DNA of 34,471 nucleotides from Prevotellaceae bacterium UBA1746. Its GTDB lineage: Bacteria; Bacteroidota; Bacteroidia; Bacteroidales; Bacteroidaceae. The stretch lies in contig CAJPJR010000019.1 in the NCBI GenBank assembly GCA_905369775.1, positions 1 through 34,471 of the forward strand, given 5' to 3'. The position numbers were made by a program, and so were the translations under genes. Positions 14,850 to 23,838 of the stretch are shown here, piece by piece; the first letter of the stretch is position 1, and each line of letters begins with the position of its first letter. The notes beneath the pieces were generated by a model that was not told where the DNA came from, searched no databases, and saw nothing but the letters and a program-made list of their open reading frames with translations.

Positions 14850-16162
14850 GACTGTATAATTTTAGCGTCCCGGTGTTCGTCGAGCGTGGTTAATTGAATC
14901 ATAGGCAGTGTTGGCGTTCCGCGAAAGCCATTGTAAGCAAAGCACAAGCGCAAAGCCGTGAGGAGAATGTCCTTCATGGGCTTGAGCAGCGCCTGTTTCA
15001 TGGTGTAGAGTTCACGCTTGTCCGATCCACTGTTGTTCGTCTGCGCCTTCCCCGGTACTGCCCCCACCATGTTGGGGTGTACGCCAAAAGCAAAGCAGAT
15101 GGTATTTGCCGCCGCTTGCACGTCCTCTGCCCACTCTCCGCCTTCTTTCTTTCCGTCGATGAGTGAAACACGTACATCATGCACCTCGTGCCCGTCGGGC
15201 GAAACATAGAACGACGAGATCCAAACCTTGTTCGCATTGGCCAAACCCGAAAGGAAGTTGCGTATGTTCTCCTTTTCTCGGCGAATACGTTCTGCTATTT
15301 TCTCGGCGTCGGTGATAAACTCTTCCCGGCAAATGCGCTCGTAATAGTCGCGTTGAATTTCCACCAGGTATCTCACGCTTGTATGGTTTCTCAGCTTTGC
15401 CCGCTTTCCCACTGAAATCAGCCGTTTCTCATCGTAGCTTCCTCCTCGTAGAATCGACGACCAGTAAGGAACCGGGTAATATTGACATCCCGCCGTTGGG
15501 AATCTTGCTGCGACGGCAAATTTCCGTTCGCGGGTCGGTGTTCGTTTCCGCCCCGTCTTCGGGTCGGGCTCCTGACCCATTCGTACTTTGAGATCACCTA
15601 ACGGGTCTCTCATGTTGAGCAGTGGAATCTTCTCAATCTCTTCGGGTTTGGGACGGTTTGCATGCCAGTTGGCATAATAGACAAACGGAATATTCCCATA
15701 TTGGTCGGCCTCGGCAAATCGACAATAGGGGGCTTCTTTGTGCACAATTCTGTTGATGAGTTTGCCGTCTGCCGAAAGGATGATTACCGAAACCGCGAAA
15801 TAATAGAGCTGCATATCCGTGCTCTGATCCAAGACATACATGGGCAAAGCCTGTCGTGCGCTCCAAGTCTCTGCTGCTCGATCTGTTTCTCCGGTGTGAA
15901 TACCCGCTCCATACAGTGCAGTGACATTGAAATTCAAGCATTGCGCCGTCACCTCGTCGCCGTCGATAAGTCTTTTCAGTTCGTATGGCAGCTGATCATC
16001 TGCGCCAAACGGAATATATTTCTCGGTTGTGCTGCCCGGCAAAGGCTTCGACTTGGCCGCTCCCACCACGGTGTCAAAGACTTCGGTGGTGTCTCCCACT
16101 TCCGCGATCACCGCCTGCACGCCTTCGGTGTTGAGTGTCCAAACTTCGTGTGTCGTGTCCAT
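14846..16162 (-). CDS. Portal protein
   Basis: A 438-residue protein with features of Bacteroidales phage portals: an N-terminal KYIPFGADDQLPYELKRLID segment, CLNFNVTALYGAGIHTG, the crown/wing region FAVSVIILSADGKLINRIVH, RFAEADQYGNIPFVYYANWH, a long helical stem with EFITDAEKIAERIRREKENI, and KREL near NNSGSDKRELYTMKQALLKP in the C-terminal third. It would form the dodecameric DNA channel at one capsid vertex. Start and upstream stop share TAATG. It is followed by connector and terminase genes, which supports the call. Confidence 0.75.
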   Translation of the reverse strand: MDTTHEVWTLNTEGVQAVIAEVGDTTEVFDTVVGAAKSKPLPGSTTEKYIPFGADDQLPYELKRLIDGDEVTAQCLNFNVTALYGAGIHTGETDRAAETWSARQALPMYVLDQSTDMQLYYFAVSVIILSADGKLINRIVHKEAPYCRFAEADQYGNIPFVYYANWHANRPKPEEIEKIPLLNMRDPLGDLKVRMGQEPDPKTGRKRTPTRERKFAVAARFPTAGCQYYPVPYWSSILRGGSYDEKRLISVGKRAKLRNHTSVRYLVEIQRDYYERICREEFITDAEKIAERIRREKENIRNFLSGLANANKVWISSFYVSPDGHEVHDVRVSLIDGKKEGGEWAEDVQAAANTICFAFGVHPNMVGAVPGKAQTNNSGSDKRELYTMKQALLKPMKDILLTALRLCFAYNGFRGTPTLPMIQLTTLDEHRDAKIIQS

Positions 16163-16422
16163 TACAAATAAATCTTCATGTCGTCAATCTCGAAAAGTGT
16201 GTAGTTGCAAAATTCGCGTATCTCTCCCGATGGGAGCAGCAGCACGCGCGTGTAGCGCCGTTTGTTGTGTTCCCCTTGATAGATAGCACGCGAATACAAA
16301 AGGATCTCTCCCGTCGCCATTTTCCACACTTTCAGCCGGTGCGGTTGCCGGTCTCTGAGCAATCGCCGTGCTTCCGCGTGGTGGATACGTTTCGGATACA
16401 TTCTTTGTCCGTCCTTACTCAT
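16162..16422 (-). CDS. Small basic hypothetical protein, 86 residues
   Basis: A basic 86-residue protein (MSKDGQRMYPKRIHHAEARR) with a beta-rich second half (TRVLLLPSGEIREFCNYTLF). The start at 16422 overlaps the upstream stop by 8 nt, a junction type seen repeatedly here, and its stop overlaps the portal start. No family recognised. Position between an uncharacterised structural gene and the portal suggests a virion or assembly role. Confidence 0.6.
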   Translation of the reverse strand: MSKDGQRMYPKRIHHAEARRLLRDRQPHRLKVWKMATGEILLYSRAIYQGEHNKRRYTRVLLLPSGEIREFCNYTLFEIDDMKIYL

Positions 16423-17437
16423 AGCTATTGTCAAAACTGTCGTCGAAAATCTTATATCGTTTGCCGGTCGTGGTGGTCTCGTTGGCGGGGCTTTCCTCCT
16501 CCACACGAAATTTCACCGTGGCGTGGTTTATCTTCGTCGTGTCGTCGGTGCATTTGATTTCAGCTTCCACCGGCATGATAGGCGTTCGCATGGGCAAAAG
16601 CACCACCTCGTCGGCTTGCGTCACGCTTTCCACCTGTCGGGTGTTTGTTCCCAGGGGGGTGAAATAGCATGTGATTGTCACTTCGCTCTCCGTCTCGTAG
16701 TTGTGTCGTCGCCCCGCGATCCGCGCGGTCTTATAAGTGGGTTTCGCATTGCGCTCCACGGTGCCAAAAGCATGCACGGTGTCTGCCACTCCGAAATCAT
16801 TCCGAAACTCAATCTCTGCTCCTCCGCCCTGTGAGGTGTTGGGCGGGGCGATTTCGTAGCGTTGTCGGCGCGCTCCACATGCAGCGGCGTAATGACAAAG
16901 CACGGCGCCCGCTTCGGGTGGATTGAGTCGGGCGGGTGAAACGTCTACCACGTTGGCCCCGTCCTTTTGTGAGGCTGCAATGCTCTCGGTGTGCTCCACT
17001 GCGCCGTGCGCTGTCCACCAAACGCTCGAAATCGCCACGGCCGTCTCGCTTCCCACCCATGCGAGGCGTTCCGTTGCCGCGCGGTGGGTCAATTTCTCCG
17101 GCGGGGCGAATGTAAGGAACGAACGTGCCGTAAAAGCTGCGGCGGTTTCTCCCATGTGGCTCTGCACCGGGATCACGGTCGACGTGATCAAAGTCGTGCG
17201 ATTGCTGTCCTTGATCACCTCCAACTTCACCACTGCAATCTTCCGCTCTGCGCGGTCTCTAATCAATGAGCCGGCGTCGTGCAGTGTGATTTGTCCGTTT
17301 ATGGGGCGTAACGTCAAATCAAGTGCCGGGTGCCCGTTTACACTGATTAAGCACCGCAAAGGCGTGCTCGTTGAAATGGTCAACGCCTCCCACTCATCAG
17401 GAAAGGTCAATGATGGAATCGATGAGAGTAACTGCAT
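16415..17437 (-). CDS. Hypothetical beta-rich structural protein, 340 residues
   Basis: The protein is dominated by beta-strand-like segments (LISVNGHPALDLTLRPINGQ; EVTITCYFTPLGTNT; ATVKFRVEEES), with no signal peptide, helix-rich region or catalytic motif. I do not recognise the family. It follows the spanin gene by 12 bp and overlaps the small basic gene before the portal. A minor virion protein (tail tip, adhesin or head fibre) is a guess from composition and location. Confidence 0.5.
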   Translation of the reverse strand: MQLLSSIPSLTFPDEWEALTISTSTPLRCLISVNGHPALDLTLRPINGQITLHDAGSLIRDRAERKIAVVKLEVIKDSNRTTLITSTVIPVQSHMGETAAAFTARSFLTFAPPEKLTHRAATERLAWVGSETAVAISSVWWTAHGAVEHTESIAASQKDGANVVDVSPARLNPPEAGAVLCHYAAACGARRQRYEIAPPNTSQGGGAEIEFRNDFGVADTVHAFGTVERNAKPTYKTARIAGRRHNYETESEVTITCYFTPLGTNTRQVESVTQADEVVLLPMRTPIMPVEAEIKCTDDTTKINHATVKFRVEEESPANETTTTGKRYKIFDDSFDNSYE

Positions 17438-17449
17438 ACCTTACGCTAC

Positions 17450-17875
17450 TTATTTTTTGCCTAATCGAACGGGAACCGCCCCGGCTATGGCGAGGAGCAA
17501 CAGCACCCACCAAATACCAGGCTGCCACGATGATTCTGGGCTTTCTTTCTGTTGTGCCGTCTCTCGGTGCACGGCGTGTAGAGCTTCTGTCTTTGTTCGC
17601 CAAACGGTGTCAGTTCGAATGTGCCAGCGTTCTTTAATGCGTTCTTTGACGGTGGTTGTTCCTTCGAGATAAACGCTATCATGCAAGAAAACGCTATCTC
17701 GCGTATTCTTCAATAGGAACAGCGTGTCAGTCTGCCGCCACTTCACGGTGTCGTGCACCGTGATTCGGTGCTCGACGGTGCGTGTCGTTGTGCAACTAGC
17801 CAGCCAAAGGCAAAGCCCGGCGCAAAGCAGATACAGCACAAGCGGTGCTGCTGATTTGATCCTGTTCCTTTTCAT
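17450..17875 (-). CDS. Unimolecular spanin candidate (lipoprotein with C-terminal TM)
   Basis: A 141-residue protein that begins with a type II signal peptide: basic MKRNRIK, hydrophobic PLVLYLLCAGLCLWLA and lipobox LASC with the lipidated cysteine at residue 28. The middle is beta-rich and hydrophilic (HDTVKWRQTDTLFLLK; RDSVFLHDSVYLEG), and the C-terminus is a single membrane helix (about 121-136, WWVLLLLAIAGAVPV) with a short basic tail. An outer-membrane lipid anchor at one end and an inner-membrane helix at the other is the defining topology of u-spanins (as in phage T1), which fuse the two membranes in the last lysis step. It starts one base after the endolysin stop. Confidence 0.75.
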   Translation of the reverse strand: MKRNRIKSAAPLVLYLLCAGLCLWLASCTTTRTVEHRITVHDTVKWRQTDTLFLLKNTRDSVFLHDSVYLEGTTTVKERIKERWHIRTDTVWRTKTEALHAVHRETAQQKESPESSWQPGIWWVLLLLAIAGAVPVRLGKK

Positions 17876-17876
17876 A

Positions 17877-18452
17877 TTATCCTGTAAATGAAAGCGCCTC
17901 TACTCTCGTGATCCAGCCTTTGATAAACTTCTTTTGCCGTGGGTTGTTCTTCACGATGAGCTGCAAAAACCGCAAACGCTCCGCTTTTAGAGCGGCAAAC
18001 AACGTGGCGGGTGGCGTGGCGTTGGCAGAAGACAATGTTTGTGCTCCCATGATCCCGTCGACCTTCACAGCCAGCACGCGTTGCAATGCTTTTATTCCAT
18101 GTGCTCCACTGTGAAAAGTAAAGTCTGCCAGCATCATCGCCACAGATTGAGATTTCAATTCGTCGGCTTTGCACCGCTTCCAGAAATCCTTCTCGACGAT
18201 GTCCCTCCACTCTTCGTAGGAAAGGGCTTTCAATTCCTTGACCGTCGGGGCGGGGCGCCCGTGTTGCTTTCTCCAAGCGGTGAAAGCCGCCAGTGTCACC
18301 CCGATCATTGTTGCCCCTCCGCGGTCGTCGGGGTCGTTGGCGAAACCTTTGACATGTGCCTTCTGAAAAAGTTTGTCCGTCGAAAGGTTCCGATCCGCCA
18401 CCCCCGCCTCAAATCGCAGTAGGTGGCGCAAAAAAGGATTGATGTCTGTCAT
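17877..18452 (-). CDS. Endolysin, GH108-type muramidase with peptidoglycan-binding domain
   Basis: A 191-residue enzyme that would cleave the glycan of peptidoglycan at lysis. The N-terminal GH108 domain shows LLRFEAG with probable catalytic Glu15 and NDPDDRGGATMIGVT at about 39-53, the hallmark of this family. The C-terminal part (KALQRVLAVKVDGIMGAQTL) is the peptidoglycan-binding domain that usually accompanies GH108. No signal peptide is seen, so export through the holin is expected. The start at 18452 lies 1 bp after the tail-fibre stop; an ATG at 18524 would overlap that gene and add an unrelated basic stretch. Confidence 0.88.
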   Translation of the reverse strand: MTDINPFLRHLLRFEAGVADRNLSTDKLFQKAHVKGFANDPDDRGGATMIGVTLAAFTAWRKQHGRPAPTVKELKALSYEEWRDIVEKDFWKRCKADELKSQSVAMMLADFTFHSGAHGIKALQRVLAVKVDGIMGAQTLSSANATPPATLFAALKAERLRFLQLIVKNNPRQKKFIKGWITRVEALSFTG

Positions 18453-18453
18453 A

Positions 18454-21400
18454 TCAGTCTTTTTGTGGTTTAATACTCGTGTCTTTTCTTGAGTCAAAAC
18501 CTTGAATCGCAAAAATTGGCACATGAATTAAGCTGTTTCGGCTATCCTCTTCAATGAGTCCACGGCGGGTTCGTCCTTTGAAAGCGCGCCCTGCGTCGTC
18601 CATGTCCGCCATATATTCCAAATCGAAATCAATGAAGTAAGTCGTCCCCGTCTCGATCTTCTTACCTCCTCGGAATCTCCAAAGGTCAATCGCGTATAGC
18701 GTAACCGTTCTCGGGCGTTTGCCCACGTTGATCTTGAATTCTCCGTTTTCAACACGGATGTGGCAAACTTTCGAACAGTACCAGCCGTCTTCGACTCGGG
18801 TTGCGTTGATATCGCCGATGGCTGCGCCGTTGTCATCGGTCAATGCACTCTCCGGTGTGGCGGTTGTGTTCATTTGGTTCTCGAAAGGGTTGAACCAAAA
18901 AGCCGCCGGGTAATCTTCGGTCGGGGTGGATGTGCGCGAACTCTCAAAGATTTTGTGCATGGTGCCGTCGGCTCTTCGGAATTCACTCCAACCTTCGGCG
19001 TAATATGCGCCGTGTCCAAACCTATACAGTGGATGACGTGCGCCGTTGTCTTCAAAGAAAGGACTTTCGACCTTCAACTCCTTGATGTCTTGATCATTCC
19101 AATTATCCTCTTCCTTCCACAACCACTTGTAAAGTTGAGTGATGGTCGTGAATCTTGTTACGCGAATCATCTGCAACGGCGTCCATACGCCCGCCACTCG
19201 GCGTGCATTGGCAAAGATCCCCTCGGGGCCCAAATCATAAAGCAGCGCCCCGGTTTCGGGGTCAAAGCATTGCAGCACCGGGAATCTCCGTTTTTGAGTA
19301 TCGGATCTGTACCCAAAGACCAAACCGGGGTGTTTACAGCCTGCGGCGTAAAATCTCATTTCCGCGCCTGCGGTAGCCATGCGATCCTGCGAGATGTTTC
19401 CCGTTGCGAGATTTTCGATTTGTGCTGTTCCTGCCAACAACATGCCGGTGCTTACCAGCTCGAACGAGTCGCCCTTTTTCCAATATGGAGAATTGGCACC
19501 GGGGCGCGTCTCGTTTCCCGCTTTGGTATGCGTGCGGGTGCAACGATATGCTTCTCGTGTCCCCGCGGGCGTCAATATATCCACCACGTCTTCATAACCT
19601 CCTCCCGTCTCGTTGCGTCCCCGAAATACCGTCCCGTCGGCAAACGCGTCCCAAAAACCACGATGTTGCACGGTGGCGCCCTTTTTGTCGTTTTCTGACA
19701 AGCACCATGGCGTGGCCGTTATGCCCTCTTCCAATTTGGGAGCACAAAATAGCACCTCGTGTCGCTGTGCATTGTCGGCGTTTTTCAGCCAGCAGCGTAA
19801 ATAAGCGCGGTTTTCCTCTCCGGGTCTTGCTGCTCTTGCCTTAAATGAAACCGAGACTCTTTGCCACTCTCCGGGCTTTGCCGCCGAAAGGCGAAAGTGC
19901 TCGCCCGAATTTGGAAAGACAATCATCCAGCCGGTATTGCTACCACGGACATAAACCGAAAATGTGTAGTCCAGTCCAGCTACCAAATCCACCGGTATGC
20001 GCTGCGAGAATTGCGCGAATTCTTCACCAACTGCTCCGCGTTCCACCACTGTTCTCAGCACTCCACACCCTGTCACGGCGGGCTGTACGTCTTTCACCTT
20101 CTCAGTCTTGGCATGTGTGCCGTTGAGTCCCGATTCCCATGCTCCGTCTTGATGAAAATCCGTCCCGTCAAGCAGATTGGGACGCGTGGGTTCAGCTTCG
20201 GCTCCGTCTTTCGCCAACCGTGTAACCAAACGGACTTTATTCCGCACGCTAGTCCCGTCCGAATAAACCACCCGTTCGTACGTCCAAAGCCACGGTGTTT
20301 GCGGCGTTGGCACGGACGGTTTGCTTCTCCAACCGTGGGCGCCGTCTTCGGGGGCTGTGCCGTCGGCCGTGAGCAGATAGAACGTTTCGATGTGGTCAAT
20401 GCCGCGGCCGTTGTCGCCCTTCTCTCCAGGGTCGCCCTTCTCTCCAGGGTCGCCCTTCTCTCCAGGGTCGCCCTTCTCTCCAGGGTCGCCCTTCTTGCCG
20501 GGGTCGCCCTTCTCTCCAGGGTCGCCCTTCTCGCCGGGGTCGCCCTTCTTGCCGGGGTCGCCCTTCTTGCCGGGGTCGCCCTTCTCGCCGGGGTCGCCCT
20601 TCTCGCCGGGGTCGCCCTTCTTGCCGGGGTCGCCCTTTCGGTCGTTCTCCGACGTTGTCCACTCGGTGGGGGTGTCTCCGATTTCGAGCTTAGGGGCGGC
20701 GAACCAGACAGTTGCGTTCTCCTCTTGATTGTAGAGCAACATGTAGACTCGTACCGGCTTTCCTCCTACGTCTCGCGGCGTCGTAAATTTAAGGACATTG
20801 CGCTGCCACCCTTCTTGTCCTTTTACGATGTCTTTACCAGCCCAGGGGCGCGAATCCAAATTGGGTGCCACTATAATTGCCGCTTGCCTTAAATCCGATG
20901 TGGCTCTTACCCAAACGCTTAATGTGCAAATTGTATTCGGCGGCAAATCGTATGATGAAAGTTCTTGAGAGATCCCGGCGTAATCATGTTCTCGCAAACT
21001 TTTCACTTCAAACTTAATCGCCCTTGTCCCTACTACCGGGCTAAATAGCCCGTCTTCAAAAACGCCCTCAATTTGTTCGGAATCCCACCCCTTTATTCCT
21101 TCCTGAAAAGAACTATTATCTATAAGGTTCGTTTTGTAATTTCCCCCGTCTTTCCCGTCCTTCGGCTTGGCTTGAATGAGCGTCCAGTGAATAGAGTTCG
21201 GCGTCGGTGGTTCTGTTGTACCTTTGGATTTCGTTGTCGTGCACCTCCACCGGGCCCCTTCTCGCCATACGTCGCTTATTTCAAAGCGTTTCGTTTCCGG
21301 GTTCCGTGTCCCGCCGTAATACTTTGCTCCTTGCTTCCAGTTGCCCCGATCCACAATTTCAGGAATAGGATTTGCCTTTGCGTCGAGTCGAATGATGTCT

Positions 21401-22320
21401 TGTACCACAAGCCCCCGTGCAAACAGATAATCATCGTTTGCGTCAATGACTCCTGCCAGTTCCTTTTTCAGAAATTCGGGCAAAGAGCCAAAGGCTGCTC
21501 GTTGGTTCTCCGGCGTAATTTTCGGCGCCGTCACTCCCTGCAAATGCACAATGCGTCCCTCCCTTGATGAGAGATACAAGCACGACCGGCGTTCTGCGAT
21601 ACTCGTGTTCCCCCACCGTGCGAGATTCATTCCCTCGCACGGTTGCATATTTGCTCCACCGGGAACGTCGGCGTTGTCATACAAAGAGCAAGTAATCGAG
21701 TTTTCGTTGATGTCCACGCTTTCGACTCTGAGCCATGCCACGGCGTAAATCGCCGTCTCGGGCGTTGGCAAAGGCGTGTTGGGCCGAAAGGCTCTGACGG
21801 CTGCCGTGCTTACGATTCCTTTGATCACGTCATGGACGGCAAAAGCGGTGAAGTCCCCTTCAAACCTGCGTCGCATGGTTAATACCCATTGCGCCCCTCG
21901 TTGTTCGACGTGCTCCACCGTACCGCTCTCAGTCAACAACCAATCGCCCTCCATGGCTGTGAGTCGATTGATCTGCATTTCCGCCACTTCCAATTTTGAG
22001 CGTACTGTCAGGCGTTCGACTTCAGCCGTGCCGTCTGCAGATATTTTGGCGCCACTCATACCCGCATGGAAATCACCCACGGACAATGCTCCTTCCACAT
22101 TCGCCGTGCCCTCCACTTGAATCCCCTTTGCAGTCAGTCCTTGGGCAAAGTGGATGGGTGCATGTGCCGTGTCGGGGCGAATTCCTGAAAGATATCGACT
22201 GTCAGCGCCTTTTATCAACGCGATGAGATCAATGAGCAGCTGTCCGATGCGCTGCGCAGTATTTGCCGCCTCTTGCACCTCGTCTCTGATTTGTTCGGCG
22301 CGCTGTTGCAATGTTGCCAT
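18454..22320 (-). CDS. Tail fibre / receptor-binding protein with collagen-like repeats
   Basis: A 1288-residue fibre. The N-terminus (1-45) is a coiled coil (MATLQQRAEQIRDEVQEAAN). Residues about 60-130 resemble fibre shaft repeats (GLTAKGIQVEGTANVEGALS), and a beta-rich region follows. Two similar jelly-roll modules, of the type seen in carbohydrate-binding modules, lie at about 400-555 (from NLIDNSSFQEGIKGW to FAAPKLEIGDTPTEWTTSEN) and 690-860 (from NLLDGTDFHQDGAWE to FCAPKLEEGITATPWCLSEN). Between them are 12 units of GDPGxK collagen-like repeat (about 560-637). The C-terminal third, ending IQGFDSRKDTSIKPQKD, is likely the receptor-binding tip or assembly domain. Located between holin and endolysin. 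Confidence 0.85.
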   Translation of the reverse strand: MATLQQRAEQIRDEVQEAANTAQRIGQLLIDLIALIKGADSRYLSGIRPDTAHAPIHFAQGLTAKGIQVEGTANVEGALSVGDFHAGMSGAKISADGTAEVERLTVRSKLEVAEMQINRLTAMEGDWLLTESGTVEHVEQRGAQWVLTMRRRFEGDFTAFAVHDVIKGIVSTAAVRAFRPNTPLPTPETAIYAVAWLRVESVDINENSITCSLYDNADVPGGANMQPCEGMNLARWGNTSIAERRSCLYLSSREGRIVHLQGVTAPKITPENQRAAFGSLPEFLKKELAGVIDANDDYLFARGLVVQDIIRLDAKANPIPEIVDRGNWKQGAKYYGGTRNPETKRFEISDVWREGARWRCTTTKSKGTTEPPTPNSIHWTLIQAKPKDGKDGGNYKTNLIDNSSFQEGIKGWDSEQIEGVFEDGLFSPVVGTRAIKFEVKSLREHDYAGISQELSSYDLPPNTICTLSVWVRATSDLRQAAIIVAPNLDSRPWAGKDIVKGQEGWQRNVLKFTTPRDVGGKPVRVYMLLYNQEENATVWFAAPKLEIGDTPTEWTTSENDRKGDPGKKGDPGEKGDPGEKGDPGKKGDPGKKGDPGEKGDPGEKGDPGKKGDPGEKGDPGEKGDPGEKGDPGEKGDNGRGIDHIETFYLLTADGTAPEDGAHGWRSKPSVPTPQTPWLWTYERVVYSDGTSVRNKVRLVTRLAKDGAEAEPTRPNLLDGTDFHQDGAWESGLNGTHAKTEKVKDVQPAVTGCGVLRTVVERGAVGEEFAQFSQRIPVDLVAGLDYTFSVYVRGSNTGWMIVFPNSGEHFRLSAAKPGEWQRVSVSFKARAARPGEENRAYLRCWLKNADNAQRHEVLFCAPKLEEGITATPWCLSENDKKGATVQHRGFWDAFADGTVFRGRNETGGGYEDVVDILTPAGTREAYRCTRTHTKAGNETRPGANSPYWKKGDSFELVSTGMLLAGTAQIENLATGNISQDRMATAGAEMRFYAAGCKHPGLVFGYRSDTQKRRFPVLQCFDPETGALLYDLGPEGIFANARRVAGVWTPLQMIRVTRFTTITQLYKWLWKEEDNWNDQDIKELKVESPFFEDNGARHPLYRFGHGAYYAEGWSEFRRADGTMHKIFESSRTSTPTEDYPAAFWFNPFENQMNTTATPESALTDDNGAAIGDINATRVEDGWYCSKVCHIRVENGEFKINVGKRPRTVTLYAIDLWRFRGGKKIETGTTYFIDFDLEYMADMDDAGRAFKGRTRRGLIEEDSRNSLIHVPIFAIQGFDSRKDTSIKPQKD
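20413..20637 (-). repeat. 18-bp tandem repeats encoding collagen-like GDPGEK/GDPGKK
   Basis: Twelve 18-bp units (20413-20628) plus a partial unit encode Gly-Asp-Pro-Gly-Glu/Lys-Lys. Three unit variants are interspersed: CTCTCCAGG, CTCGCCGGG and CTTGCCGGG. The CTCTCC type is clustered at the low-coordinate end (four in a row), suggesting recent unit-by-unit expansion. Such DNA is prone to slippage and to assembly collapse, so the true copy number may differ. Confidence 0.9.
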
Positions 22321-22322
22321 GC

Positions 22323-22823
22323 TTACTCCTCCTTATCTTCCGTGTTTTTTCCTTCTGTTGCCTCTTTCTTATTTTCCAATTGTTGCTCGAAAGCGTCTGC
22401 GATGAGTCGTGCCAAGTCGTTTCTATCCTCAATGATGGTGTAAATCGTGCGGTTTTGCTTTTCGATTTCTTCCTTTTCCCAGCACGATTCTCGGATGCTC
22501 TTAAATTCACATATCAGGCAGTAAGCACTCCATACCATGCAGAAGAATGGTGCCGGCAAAAGATAGCATGCCACGATGTCGAGTAGTGTCAGCACAAAGA
22601 AAGGCACAAAATATCTCATGGCCTTTTTGGCTGTTTTTTTCAGCCCCCTCGATGTCACGGTTGCTCCGCGTTGTTTGGCCTTGTGTACTCCAAAACATAG
22701 ATCGAGAAACATGGCTACAAGAATAGCAGCCGTGCACAACGTAATGACCGCGGTGTGCGTGTGTGCATGCTCTTTTAGAAAAAGCCAAAGTGTGTCTCGA
22801 AAGGCTTCAATTATTTCATTCAT
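22323..22823 (-). CDS. Phage holin (toxin secretion/phage lysis holin family)
   Basis: A 166-residue membrane protein that would permeabilise the inner membrane and time lysis. A first helix follows a short amphipathic start (MNEIIEAFRDTLWLFLKEHA), with membrane segments at about 24-45 (VITLCTAAILVAMFLDLCFG) and 70-105 (FVPFFVLTLLDIVACYLLPA; FFCMVWSAYCLICEF), and the family feature KSIRE just after the last helix. The C-terminus is a charged cytoplasmic tail. The start at 22823 is chosen because a longer frame would run entirely across the upstream gene. It ends 2 bp before the fibre start; endolysin and spanin follow the fibre, so the lysis genes are split by it. Confidence 0.8.
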   Translation of the reverse strand: MNEIIEAFRDTLWLFLKEHAHTHTAVITLCTAAILVAMFLDLCFGVHKAKQRGATVTSRGLKKTAKKAMRYFVPFFVLTLLDIVACYLLPAPFFCMVWSAYCLICEFKSIRESCWEKEEIEKQNRTIYTIIEDRNDLARLIADAFEQQLENKKEATEGKNTEDKEE

Positions 22824-22846
22824 GAATTGCAAATGTCCTCTGTTTA

Positions 22847-23260
22847 TTAAATGATCTCCAGCATGGGGAAAACTGACGTCCACGTAATGTTTACCACTAC
22901 CACCGTGGGCGAATTGAATTCTCCGGGGTGATGCTGCTCTATGGTGAAGAGCGGGTCGGTCGGTCCCTTCCCCCCCACTAACCAGCGCGTCCCCTCGGCG
23001 TCTGTGAGTAACAGTGCCGCCGTTGTTGCAAGCGGGGTGTGGCGGTGGGTCGTCACTGTGATTTTGGTCGTGTAAAGCCTTAAGCCGTCTTCGACGCTTT
23101 CTGTCGTGTCGGCCTCTGCGATATTGGTCAAGCACCACTCTTCGGCGTTCGGCGCCCGTCCCACGAACATGGCTCTGTGCCCGTCTGGTGCCACCGCCAC
23201 ATTAGTCGTCTTGACGGCTGCGGCTGTAATCGCTTCGACGCGATATAAGAATCTTCTCAT
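22847..23260 (-). CDS. Hypothetical protein, 137 residues
   Basis: A beta-rich, soluble protein (LYTTKITVTTHRHTPLATTA; TVVVVNITWTSVFPMLEII) without recognisable family. ATGA overlap with the upstream gene places it in the operon that leads into holin and fibre. A small virion or fibre-assembly role is possible but unsupported. Confidence 0.55.
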   Translation of the reverse strand: MRRFLYRVEAITAAAVKTTNVAVAPDGHRAMFVGRAPNAEEWCLTNIAEADTTESVEDGLRLYTTKITVTTHRHTPLATTAALLLTDAEGTRWLVGGKGPTDPLFTIEQHHPGEFNSPTVVVVNITWTSVFPMLEII

Positions 23261-23838
23261 GTGTCGGTTTCGTTTTCGATGTCTTCAAATTCCACGTCGT
23301 GTGCTTCAGCCTTGATGTATCGAGCAGTCAATTTTTTCACCAGCTTGTCCACGTCTGCAATCGGATCGAAACCTACCACCGAAACGTCGCCTGTAATTTC
23401 CAAGAAAGGAGGTGTAATCGTAGAGTAGTCGGGTGCCGTCGCTTCGTCTTTGTCCAGTCGCATAAACTTTCCCTGTGCGTTGACGAGTTGCGCCATGGCG
23501 CGTGCGTCTCCGTTGATGCGTGCCGTGTTCCAAGCCTCGTCCAATCTTTGTCGAAATTGCCAGCGCTCAAAGTCCACGGTGCTCTGATTCATCGCGCCCA
23601 AACAGAACTTGATGATTTTGAGGTCTTCGTATGCCATGGACTTCCCGATGCGATACCTTCGGATGATCTCTGCGACGATATCCTTGTCCAGTAATCTTGG
23701 ATGAGCCAGCCAGTGGTTGTAAATATCCCTTAGCCTGATCATTCTTCCCCGCGTGGTCTGCGAAAGTCCCGCCTCCTGCATTTCTCTCTCATCTGCAAAG
23801 AGAAATTTCTGTGCGGTTTCGATCAGTGCCAAATTCAT
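23257..23838 (-). CDS. Terminase-small-like protein (putative)
   Basis: A 193-residue, mostly helical protein. It contains RLRDIYNHWLAHP and EIIRRYRIGKSMAYEDLKII, which looks like a helix-turn-helix, then DARAMAQLVNAQGKFMRLDK and a short acidic C-terminus. I associate this pattern with proteins near packaging genes in Bacteroidales prophages and suggest a DNA-recognition role in packaging. ATGA overlaps at both ends. The large terminase is 10 kb further downstream, so the call rests on sequence character only. Confidence 0.45.
   Translation of the reverse strand: MNLALIETAQKFLFADEREMQEAGLSQTTRGRMIRLRDIYNHWLAHPRLLDKDIVAEIIRRYRIGKSMAYEDLKIIKFCLGAMNQSTVDFERWQFRQRLDEAWNTARINGDARAMAQLVNAQGKFMRLDKDEATAPDYSTITPPFLEITGDVSVVGFDPIADVDKLVKKLTARYIKAEAHDVEFEDIENETDT

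Noticed and set aside
16422..16506. Longer start for the 86-residue gene
   Set aside because: The extension only reads through the upstream gene in another frame; the 8-nt overlap at 16422 fits the junction pattern elsewhere.
20413..20637. Possible CRISPR-like array
   Set aside because: The 18-bp units are contiguous, have no spacers and keep the reading frame of the fibre gene.
19861..20892. 343-codon plus-strand frame with GVALLSRVALLA repeats
   Set aside because: Antisense of the collagen-like repeats in the fibre gene; the repeat explains the open frame.
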